Assembly: GCA_947184155.2 (NCBI GenBank)
Contig: CAMXCT020001491.1
Location: forward strand, 355,501 to 419,500
DNA length: 64,000 nt
Source of the DNA: Cladocopium goreaui
Taxonomy: Eukaryota > Sar > Dinophyceae > Suessiales > Symbiodiniaceae
Direction: 5' to 3'
Shown: one piece after another, positions 55,959-64,000 of the stretch
Numbering within the stretch: the stretch's first letter is position 1
Layout of the letters: each line of letters opens with the position of its first letter
Notes under the pieces: model-generated
Seen by the model: the letters and a program-made list of their open reading frames with translations, nothing else
Databases searched by the model: none
Told to the model about the DNA's origin: nothing
Made by a program: the position numbers and the translations under genes

Positions 55959-56015
55959 CTCAGCCAGCAGCCGTGGCAGCAGCGTGATCCATGCGACCGC
56001 TCTCAGCGCCATCAT
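55959..56015 (-). CDS. First exon of gene 2: signal-like peptide
   Basis: Starts with ATG at 56015 and reads MMALRAVAWITLLPRLLAE, then a consensus GTAAAC donor. It is short, with one Arg, a hydrophobic core (VAWITLLPRLLA) and a small residue near the end, so it resembles an ER signal peptide. It is 57 nt, exactly 19 codons, phase 0 exit into PSPSTKHQEC. No promoter motif can be seen; dinoflagellates often lack a TATA box and use spliced-leader trans-splicing. Whether this start and the EEP domain 9 kb downstream belong to one gene is inferred. Confidence 0.6.
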
Positions 56016-56549
56016 GACTGACCGAAGACTAACTTGATCTTCGACTCAAGACTGAAGTCTGGATATCTTGGGATGAAAAATCATTGCCAATCTTAGATAC
56101 CCTGCAAAAATTAAATTCTTTGCTGGTTAGTAGATATTCCCATTAATACCAAAAGACTAAAGGATTAAAGTATCCATGTAAGATTGACCTAGAAATGATG
56201 AAAATCTGGACAAATAGAATGATGGGGATATCTAATTCATAGGGATAACACAATCATCATGAAACTAATGGGGAAATGAATCATTTCATCCAGGTAATTG
56301 GTATGATAAACTATATCATCATGGGGAAATCTAATTCAGAATTAGTTCATATCTAATTCATCTATGCTACCATGTCGTCAATTTCCACCTTTTGATCTGG
56401 GAAGATTTTCTCCCCATTTCTTTAAGAATGTGATGGGATAATGATTCACAACGACCCGTGACATTTATGTGAGATGATTCATCAGATGAAATCATTCCAG
56501 TATCCACGTTGGATCCAGAAAAATATCCACCATTGAAAAGCTCGAGGCC

Positions 56550-56676
56550 CTCCAGTAAACTAACATAGACCCTGGCAGATAGATGCAAATAGGGGTTGGA
56601 TGGGGTTGGTTCAGATTAGTTTCAACTCAACAATGACTATTTGATCAGGGTCCAACTGTTAATTTACCAGAGGGTA
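56550..56676. mobile_element. MITE-like element, family A with variant core
   Basis: Begins CCCTCCAGTAAACTAACATA, ends TTTACCAGAGGGTA, and has the GACCCTGGCAGATAG / GGGGTTGG core shared with 23386-23490. Confidence 0.66.
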
Positions 56677-56719
56677 ACTGAGAGTTGCAAATCACATGGC
56701 ACAGTTTTTTTTTCTGCGC

Positions 56720-56815
56720 TTCAAATACCAGGCACGATGATGGCTCCGGTCCTTTGGCGCCACAGCTTCCGGCTCCGGCAGGGTCAGGCAGGACACATTT
56801 CTGGCATCCCTTGGG
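56720..56815 (-). CDS. Candidate Cys-rich exon
   Basis: The minus strand reads GCQKCVLPDPAGAGSCGAKG then PEPSSCLVFEAQ. It lies upstream of the signal-peptide exon, so it would belong to another gene or a longer 5' part of gene 2. The plus strand is also open. Confidence 0.35.
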
Positions 56816-57363
56816 TGCAAAACCCACCATTCACTAAGGGCAAAGTATGATAAACTACGCAATCACGGACACCTATGTAACAATATAAGAATAATTTTGG
56901 AGACCTTATGATTCCTCCTGATACTGCAAAAGAAAAGAACAAGGTTTCTTTTATAATGCCCAGGTGCCAACATACATAGGTTTTTTGCCATGATAAAACA
57001 GGTACAAAATCGGAACCAGGGCCGTGAAATCGGAACCGCGTGTGATCTGAGGAATCCACTGTTTGAACAGCTCAGGGAATCAATAACTCATACCAACTCT
57101 AACTGGAACTTAAAAAATAAAGAATAATCAAACATCAACCAATGTCGATTTGACTATGTAAAAAAAACATCAGAGGGTATAGACATCCTATTAAATTCAT
57201 TTAAATCCCAGTAAATCCCTATGGTTTATGATCCTTTCAACCAGTTTCAGCAGGCCATCGAATCTTTCTCCCTGGCCCTGTCAGCAGCAACCTGGATCCG
57301 AGTCAGCTCTACAAGGGAATCATGGAATTGAGGGAGGGCCAGTTATTTTCTGGTCATATGGCA

Positions 57364-57467
57364 TACCCTCTGGTGAACTAACATAGCTATTGAAAATGGC
57401 CATTTATAGTTGATTTTCCCATGAAAAATGGTGATTTTCCATAGCTATGTTAAATTACCAGAGGGTA
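57364..57467. mobile_element. MITE-like element, family A (near-perfect copy)
   Basis: TACCCTCTGGTGAACTAACA at the left, AAATTACCAGAGGGTA at the right; both arms (CATAGCTATTGAAAATGGCC and its mirror) are almost fully paired. Confidence 0.76.
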
Positions 57468-57469
57468 AT

Positions 57470-58150
57470 ATGGCTAATTAGCATTAATTAGCATAGGAAA
57501 TCCCCACCAAAATGGAGCTTTGAAATGGTTTTAAACAGAAAATAATCTATAGAATTGTCCCTTACCATGTTTGAAATTGGTAGTTCCAATTTTATGGGCG
57601 AAGTCATCAAGAATCAACATGGGTTTTCTTCTTGGAAGGCCCCGAGCTTTCAAATGACCAAGGGTCTCACTTCCTCATGAAGCACTGTGGGATCATCTTG
57701 GCATCAATTGTTTGAAACTGTATTCGAATATATAGTGCCAACACATGGAATCACATGGGCCTACAGTAGCTTGGCTTCACTGCATCCCAGTCACTGATTT
57801 GCGCCTTGGCGTTCCTCTACTCCATGATCTGTAGGATCCTGATTCCTAAAACTTGCTGAGGCAGCTTGCCTCTGACACAAATTCCAGCCCTACCCTGCTG
57901 ACCAGCAAGATGGCACCCACGCTGACCATGGAAATGTAAGGAAATTGCCATTCTAAGAGGATTTTTGGGTGCCAAATAGCCAGCCGACAGTGAAGAACGG
58001 GTCACAGTCACATGCAGCATGCAGCAGAAAGCCCTCTGCAGCCATCACCATGTTTCTTGATGGCTGCGCTATGCGTGGGGCGGTGCGTATCAGCGTGGCC
58101 GGTCAACCCATTTATGCTAAAATTGAGAACGATTTACTATTGCTTTACTA
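57470..58150. other. Intergenic spacer
   Basis: Between the end of EEP gene 1 and the signal-peptide exon of gene 2. Short open blocks at 57240-57310 and 57970-58110 have no supported splice pairs. Confidence 0.4.
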
Positions 58151-58164
58151 GCCATTGATGTACA

Positions 58165-58285
58165 CGCATATATCTATGTATCTATGTATCTATGTATCTA
58201 TGTATCTATGTATCTATGTATCTATGTATGTATGTATGTATGTATCTATCTGTCTATCTATCTATCCATCCATCTATCTATCCTG
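58165..58285. repeat. (TATC)n microsatellite
   Basis: TATCTATG then TATG/TATC tetranucleotides, about 120 bp. Confidence 0.9.
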
Positions 58286-59163
58286 TACCTTGAACCTACC
58301 ACCCAGAAGTACACAGTTGTTTCAATGTTGTTTCAGCATGCATGTCTCCGCAAAACTGAAATTTCCAACTGTTTTGGATTCCAGTAAGTATATGTTTACA
58401 TGGGCACATATTGCCACAAAAAGCATGTATGGCACAAATGCTCTGTATGCATTTCTAGCCGAATGTCAGCCCACAAGCCAACCAAAACAAGGTTTAGCCT
58501 CTGGTAATGAGACATGGCATGGAACATCAGCAATTTATAAACGATATATGACATATAAAGGATTTTCCCATGAAAAGGACCATTTTGGCGAGATTTCCCA
58601 GCCACGTTTGAGGACACAAAGGAGGGTAGCCAAAGATGTGGCTGGCTCGAGACTTGATGGCTTCATCGCCCCTTCTTGGGGGCGATAAGGGGCCATCTGG
58701 CCTCTTGGCTTCTAAGCCTCACGGATGGCTGAAACCGTTCAGGACTGGTCGCCAACCCACCAAATCAGATAGAACTCTGGCATCTTGCAGCTAGCGCAAA
58801 CCATTCCATGGATTTGTGTGGGAAAAAGCCTTCAAATTTCAGAGGGGTCGACAGCCAGAGGGTACTAAAAATGTCATCATTTCCTGTCCATTTCTTTGTG
58901 GCGACAGGTCGTTTGCTGCAAACCCGAGACTGATAACCCCCCAGCTTTCCAACAATATGAAGGGGCTCCCGTTTATGATCATATAACATGCTAATCCTAA
59001 ATCCCCCCCATTGAATTATACTGTATAAGTATAAGCTGAGACTTTACCATGGTTTCTCTATCTCTCTCTCTCTCAACATCTCAACCAATATCAGTTTCAT
59101 GGTGGTTCAGATCGCGGCCAGCCTGGCCGAATCCTCCGCCTACGGCCTACGAAGAGTGGCGCT

Positions 59164-59213
59164 TCAACAGTTGGATCTCAGCCAGAGCTCCGCCCACACG
59201 GGACGATGATCGC
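59164..59213 (-). CDS. Terminal exon of EEP gene 1
   Basis: Reads GDHRPVWAELWLRSNC and TGA at 59164 (the G is shared with the previous exon). D-H-R-P-V is the catalytic Asp-His motif that closes the EEP fold. It enters after codon position 1, exactly completing the exon at 60056-60156. Confidence 0.82.
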
Positions 59214-62200
59214 CTTGGGTCTTCAACCCACGGCTGCTCCAAGATCCTTCATGATCACGTGATATGAATGTTGCGTTGCTGGTGGGTAGAACATGGTAAA
59301 AGATACCAAACCACTCATTGGTTACCATTCCATCGGTTTTTTTAATAATTACCATTGTAAGTTCAATTACCATTCCATTGGGTTCTTCCAGTCATGGTAA
59401 AATTATTACTGGGGTTCTTCCATTTGGTCATGTTACTGGTCATAATTGCCATTCCAATAGGTCCTATTGGTTACCATTCCCAGTCATGGGTAAAAATGAG
59501 ATGCCGAATGACCTCCAAAGATCATCCGAATATCTGGTGAACATTGGGCTGAACATCTCCGGAGTCCAACTTTGAAGTACCAGTTTTGAGTAGACAGAAA
59601 GATATGTGGAAAAGAATCATGGTTTCCCTGGAAAATGATCTACATTCTTGGGTTTTCCACATGACTTGTTGATACTTTTTGGGGGTTTTACAGGAGATCC
59701 TCCTCTAGTCATGCCGAGTCATCCAAGTGGCTTCCGGCCATCTCCCCAATCCCCTTGTCCAGGAGATCCCAATGCCTGACAGTGGCAATCCCACGTTGAA
59801 GACGTTGGAGGATTGTACCCTCTTGGTTACTCAACATGGACAATTGCCGAATAGGTTCGTTATTATGATTATCTATTAAAGTTTAAAAAATGTGATTTCC
59901 CATAGCTAAATTAATGCCAGAGGGTAGCTGGTTCTGGGCTTGGCTTCCCAAACATCTACGGCCGTTCCCAGGTTGCTTTGAGCTGTTTGAGCCATACTGA
60001 ACTAGTTTAAAGCTGGGAACTCCACACCCTCCCGGCATATTGGCAACCCACTCACCCTGAATTGTCTTGGCCAAGTGCTCTGAATAGATGATGGCATCCA
60101 CCCAGCTGTTAACTGCCAGTTTGAAACCGTTGTCCAAGAAGTGTCGGATACCCTTCCTGAGTGGCAGCTGGGAAGACCCAAAGAAACCCTGCGGGACACT
60201 GTGCGGGACACTGTGCGGTTGGAGTAGTAGATCTGAGAGCAACACACGCTTGGGGTGGTTGTAGGGTCACCAGTTTACACATCAACTGTTCAAATTCTTA
60301 AAATGGGTTGCACACCAAGCTGGTTATAGCTGCTTTGCTGTTCCAACTCCCATTCTCTTGCCCTCTTTTTGACACCATGTCCTTTCAGAAATCAACGGGT
60401 TGTTTTTCCCCAATTTCTGACCAAATAAAAATACCCTCCACAATCAAACCTGGCAATGTAACCCCCCACCATTTATGGATGGATTTTCCCAACATTAAAC
60501 CCTCCCATTGAATGCAGGGATTTCCATTTGTTGAGTTCATGACAGGGTACCCTCTGGTAAACTAACATAACTATGGAAAGATCCACCATTTTTAATGGGA
60601 AAACTCACTATAAATTGCCATTTTTGATAGCTATGTTAAATTACCAGAGGGTAGATCCAAACAGCCAGGCGTCTCATTCATGTTGGCGTTAAAATCTCCA
60701 GTGATGACCACTGGCTCATCGCCAGCATTCTCTTGGATCGTCTTCAGCATGTTCTGGGCACCTCGATATCTCACGTCTTCATTGCCTTGGCTTTTTGGCA
60801 GCATGGCTTTTCTCAGCAGTTTTCAGCAAATTTCTGGGGCTTAATTGGACGATTTTATGGAGATTTCCATGGAAATTTCCATGGGAATTTATAGGGATGA
60901 TATAAGGCAACAATGGTGGGACATGAAGAGTGACTTTCCGGTAATCAAGCACGGCGATTCTATGCAAAAGAACCTGGGTTTTCCCTTGGATATCTGAAAA
61001 CCTCTTGCAGGTTTTAGCACACTGAAATTGGCACACTAATTACCCTCTGGTAATTTAACATAACTATTGAACATGGCCATTTATAGTGGATTTTCCCATA
61101 AAATAGTGATTTTCCATAGCTATGTTAAATTACCAGAGGGTACAACGTCTTAACTGGCTGGTTTCATCGCCAATGGTTTCATCATGTTTCGTCCCAAATG
61201 AGTAGTCAAAGGTCAACGCAGGGCGTGGGCCTAGCCGAAGGTCTGTGTCGCAACCGAAAATGTTCTGCTTATGGCTGCATTATATATCCGTGCATCTTCA
61301 TTTGGGGATTCCAAACCCATAGGATCCATGGTGCTGCTATATATGGTAACATGGATCCCATCAATATACCCAAAAAAATGTTAGTATATATACCAGCACC
61401 ATGGATCCTATGGGAAATAATCATGACCACGCAAAAAATGTTCAAACGTATGTTATTATGTTGGGAAATTGCCACCGTGATTTGCCACAAATCCATCTGC
61501 AATTCATGGGGTGGTTTTCCATGCCATCATGAATCCTTATCTGGTTGGTGGTTCTAATCCATCCCAAGAAAATATCTGGCATTTCACCCAATCATGTCTT
61601 TTGAAAAAAATGTATTTTTAAAAACAAAAGATATATGTATATGTGTGTGTGCGTATTATTTTTTATTATCATTATTGTTATTATTATTAACAATATTATT
61701 ATTGTTTGAAACCACCAACCAGTTACAGTACAGTTCCTCCAATGATGATCATAAATCCCTATACTTCCATAAAGATGACCATAAATAATATAATATATAT
61801 ATATACCCTCCGGTAAACAAACATAGCTATTGAAAATTGTCATTTATGGTTAATTTACCCATTAAAAAAGGTGGATTTTTCCATAGTTATGTAAACGTTT
61901 ACCAGAGGGATCCAGAGGGTATTGATATCCATAACTATCGAATAACTATTAGTTTTATATCTATATAAATAATTGTAACTATTAGTTTTATAACTATAAG
62001 TATTGAAGTTATATAACCTTATCTCAACTTGTATTTTTAGAAGTCTCATCCACCTCCCATGATCCATGATACAAACTCGATCGCCCTCGCTGTGCACGCA
62101 CCAGTGGGTATTGAAGTGCCAAAAAGGTCTGCCGCCGCTGGTGTTGGTGAGCTGAACCCAGGTCACCTCACTTCGCGGGTAAAGCCGAGCTGACATGAGC

Positions 62201-62812
62201 TGATATGAGCTGATATGAGCTGTACGGTGTCATCAAACAGGGCTTGCCGGAAAAAATCCACCATTTAGTTCCATGATTTTCCCAGCTGTAGACTTTGTAG
62301 ACTTCCATAGAAACTTCGGGGGTTCCCAGCTAGCCACGTTTGATTACTAGAGGCTATCATCTTTCCCAATAGAAGTGGATAATCGGAGAGTAAACAAAAC
62401 ACATATGAGCCAAGGGCTGGCCAATTATGCAGCCAGTGACCATGGGGCATTCCTGTCGAATGTTCCCCCCTGTGACTGGGACCAATGCCTGCCCCGAATT
62501 TAAGGAAAAGGTCGTTCTTACTCGTAAAAAATCTCAAAAAATGGTAATCTCATGTGAAAATTTTCATAATGGGACCTTGAAGATGAATGTGCATCAAATA
62601 CCGTAATAGAAATTGAACACATGAATAAATCAGAGATAATAAGAATTTGACACATGAATACACATGATACAAATGTCAACTAAGATATGGTAACTGACAC
62701 AGAACTGCCGTGTTTTCGTCTAACTGTGACTCCTTTCCAGCTCCACAATGCCACAATGATCTGGCGACATATCGTGGGCCCCACTTTCCAGTCGCATCCA
62801 AGTCCCTGGATC
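59164..62812 (-). CDS. EEP-superfamily nuclease/phosphatase, gene 1 (C-terminal part)
   Basis: Gene-level entry for the exons at 62812-62769, 62166-62073, 60785-60671, 60156-60056 and 59213-59164; all four junctions keep phase. The spliced protein reads SRDLDATGKWGPRY, VTWVQLTNTSGG..FWHFNTHW, NEDVRYRGAQNM..VVITGDFNAN, HFLDNGFKLAVNSWVDAIIYSEH and GDHRPVWAEL. These are the NTH, TGDFN and DH motifs of the endonuclease/exonuclease/phosphatase fold, with catalytic residues intact. The N-terminal SYN and GFQE exons are not found and probably lie beyond the right edge. The protein is a paralogue of the EEP domain at 42.9-46.9 kb. Substrate unknown. Confidence 0.84.
59815..59926. mobile_element. MITE-like element, family A (diverged)
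   Basis: TACCCTCTTGGTTACTCAAC at the left, AATGCCAGAGGGTA at the right. It is in the last intron of EEP gene 1. Confidence 0.6.
60056..60156 (-). CDS. EEP gene 1 exon (HFLDNGFKLAVNSW)
   Basis: Reads KGIRHFLDNGFKLAVNSWVD then AIIYSEHLAKTIQ; the acceptor is CCACTCAG and the donor a consensus GTGAGT. It corresponds to two exons of gene 2 (43767-43827 and the start of 43249-43359): an intron present in gene 2 is absent here. Confidence 0.84.
60548..60653. mobile_element. MITE-like element, family A
   Basis: TACCCTCTGGTAAACTAACA at the left, AAATTACCAGAGGGTA at the right. It lies 17 bp past the donor of the TGDFN exon. Confidence 0.76.
60671..60785 (-). CDS. EEP gene 1 exon with TGDFNAN motif
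   Basis: Reads NEDVRYRGAQNMLKTIQENA then GDEPVVITGDFNANMNE. It includes R-Y-R-G-A-Q-N-M without the intron that splits this point in gene 2. The acceptor is AAGCCAAG; the donor is GC (GAGAC/GCCTGG), giving T-K-G-I-R-H-F across the join. Confidence 0.84.
61041..61142. mobile_element. MITE-like element, family A (near-perfect copy)
   Basis: TACCCTCTGGTAATTTAACA at the left and AAATTACCAGAGGGTA at the right, 102 bp. Confidence 0.77.
61316..61414. mobile_element. MITE-like element, family D
   Basis: CCCATAGGATCCATGGTGCT and AGCACCATGGATCCTATGGG as perfect inverted ends. Confidence 0.72.
61541..61722. mobile_element. Family-B element with altered core
   Basis: Ends CTGGTTGGTGGTT and GAAACCACCAACCAG kept, but the interior is unlike other copies and contains TTATTATCATTATTGTTATT. 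Confidence 0.5.
61804..61921. mobile_element. MITE-like element, family A with doubled right end
   Basis: TACCCTCCGGTAAACAAACA at the left; the right end reads CCAGAGGGATCCAGAGGGTA, a partial duplication of the terminal repeat. Confidence 0.7.
62073..62166 (-). CDS. EEP gene 1 exon with FWHFNTHW motif
   Basis: Reads VTWVQLTNTSGGRPFWHFNT then HWCVHSEGDRV. The acceptor is CGAAGTGAG; the donor is GT (GTATCATG). Phase 0 entry; it leaves one T that is completed to Cys by the next exon, giving RVCNEDV as in gene 2. Confidence 0.85.
62220..62356. mobile_element. Diverged palindromic element, family G
   Basis: GTGTCATCAAACAGGGC at the left, GCCACGTTTGATTACTAGAG at the right, in the intron between two EEP exons. 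Confidence 0.45.
62769..62812 (-). CDS. EEP gene 1 exon (KWGPRY)
   Basis: Reads SRDLDATGKWGPRY, matching SRDLEATGKWGPRY of gene 2. The acceptor is GCTTCCCAG; the donor is GT (GTCGCC). It is only 44 nt. The preceding exon should end with ..REGRF..NKG; I do not find it in the window. Confidence 0.82.
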
Positions 62813-62939
62813 CTGGGAAGCGATAGTGGTGGTGGAATAGAAATCGTTGATATATCACCAATATCACCATTTTTTCTATGGTTTATTAAGTTTATTATGG
62901 CTTATATAGCTGACTGTTATAACGGTGATTTATTAAGGG

Positions 62940-63075
62940 TTAATGGGGTTAGTTTATAAACCCCAATAACCAGTTATATGGCTTATTCTTGGCTTATTAT
63001 ACTTATAACTATACGGTTAATGGGGTGTATAAACCAACATTCCCATCACCAAGGGGGGGGCCCTTTTGTTGGAAT
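62940..63075. mobile_element. Decayed MITE-like element, family C
   Basis: Carries TTAATGGGGTTAGTTTATAA, TAATGGGGTGTATAAACCAA and CACCTTGTTA, diverged from 2593-2717. Confidence 0.45.
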
Positions 63076-63429
63076 TCCACCTTGTTATGGTTTTGGTTAA
63101 GGATATGATACCATGGGATATCATGGGACACTTTTCCCGGTCAAACATTTTTCCACACAGCTGGAAAATCCACCATTGATTGCCATCGAGTTCGGGAAGT
63201 CTTCAGGCAACTTGCTACGCTATAAATGGCCTAGAGGCCTAGATGATGAGCGATAATTTTACTCGTGAAAAATGGGTAGATGTTCCATAGTTCAATGGAA
63301 AAAGAGGGTAAACAGGAAAGACATGTGAGTTTTTTATAGGGAGAAAACCGTTGGAAAAAATCATCAAAACATATCCAAAACTAAAACTACCTGAGCAAAC
63401 CTGAACATGATGATTTTGTTCTGTGTTTC

Positions 63430-63499
63430 TAAGACATGGCAGCCATGTCCGCAGCTCCTGAGTTGCTGGTGCTGAAGATATTGGGTTTCACCATGACTC
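63430..63499 (-). CDS. Candidate exon near right edge
   Basis: After the acceptor GAGCTGCAG one frame reads GVMVKPNIFSTSNSGAADMA then AMS and TAG at 63429. It may be a terminal exon of a further gene or an internal exon using a GA donor. Similar to the MVKLNI block near 42030. Confidence 0.33.
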
Positions 63500-63544
63500 C
63501 TGCAGCTCAATGGTGGCTGTGGTGTTCAATGTAAAACTACCCAT

Positions 63545-63648
63545 TACCCTCTGGTAATTTAACATAGCTATTGAAAATGGTGATTTAAAGTTGATTTACC
63601 CATTCAAAATTGTGATTTTCCATAGCTATGTTAAATTACCAGAGGGTA
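63545..63648. mobile_element. MITE-like element, family A (near-perfect copy)
   Basis: TACCCTCTGGTAATTTAACA at the left, AAATTACCAGAGGGTA at the right, 104 bp. Confidence 0.77.
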
Positions 63649-64000
63649 ATAGCGCATTTCTCCCATTAAAACCTGGATTTTATGACTTTTTGTCCCATTT
63701 GAATGTTCAATTTTGTCCATGTCGCTGATTTCCATGCAATGGCCTAATATTAGTGCAATATCCAGCAGCATTGCAACTCAGATTGTGGCTTTTCCATGCC
63801 AGTCTCAACTGGCCTGCGGATGAATCAAGCCTCGAAAACTGGGAGAGTTTTGAGATCCCATGACGGATCCTAACGGTGCTGCTATAATGTCAACCCTGGA
63901 TTAATAAACCCATAGGCTGTTTAATTGGGGGGGTACCATTTCAGTATCGGATTATGACTATTGGAGGAGTACCCCCCTAATTAATAAACAATGGTTTATT

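Noticed and set aside
59715..59775. Possible extra EEP gene 1 exon reading HWDLLDKGIGEMAG
   Set aside because: Attractive because it resembles NHWTLLREGKG of gene 2, but its phase does not fit either neighbour, while joining 60056 directly to 59213 restores the frame perfectly.
1..64000. CRISPR array, bacterial operon, tRNA or rRNA genes
   Set aside because: The dispersed repeats have no regular spacer length and are palindromic transposon-like units in a eukaryotic intron setting. I saw no Shine-Dalgarno-led operons, and no cloverleaf or rRNA motif that I could support by eye.

Overview
This window looks like nuclear DNA of a dinoflagellate, probably a Symbiodiniaceae-like or other Suessiales species. 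The evidence is: a degenerate retrotransposon Gag of the kind common in Symbiodinium genomes (ending in an LEAWRR motif) at the left edge; very short exons (about 45-170 nt) with phase-matched introns; GC-AG and GA-AG splice donors next to normal GT-AG ones, a known dinoflagellate habit; an SH3b-like GERLRYQLL / GPATGWVSLRLKG module often seen in dinoflagellate proteins; and one-directional gene order. Every host exon I can support is on the minus strand. I see no bacterial genes, no rRNA and no tRNA I could support.

Layout, read on the minus strand from right to left. (1) 62.8-59.2 kb: the last five exons of an endonuclease/exonuclease/phosphatase (EEP) family gene; all four junctions keep the reading frame and the gene ends at 59164. 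(2) 56.0-42.9 kb: a second gene (or two) that opens with a signal-like peptide, passes through cysteine-rich exons and a Gly/Ser linker, and continues into a second EEP domain. The EEP exons show every catalytic motif of the superfamily and end at 42923. The two EEP genes are paralogues. (3) 42.7-27 kb: phase-consistent but unrecognised exons of one or more genes. (4) 26.3-24.8 kb: an SH3b-like domain in two exons. (5) 23.3-8.3 kb: a WD40/beta-propeller-like protein in at least eleven exons. (6) 8-0.9 kb: weak exon candidates. (7) 1-550: the broken Gag.

Most of the sequence is intron and spacer filled with repeats. At least six families of about 90-125 bp, nearly palindromic, MITE-like elements are present. 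Family A (ends CCCTCTGGTAA, flanked by TA) has more than 20 copies in this window alone. There are also long microsatellites and minisatellites, and a large A/T foldback structure at 29.2-29.5 kb. The longest ORFs in the window (15.9-16.7 kb and 29.7-30.5 kb) are translations of simple repeats, not genes.

Exon ends were chosen by hand from splice dinucleotides, reading-frame phase and comparison of the two EEP paralogues. No transcript data or database search was available.
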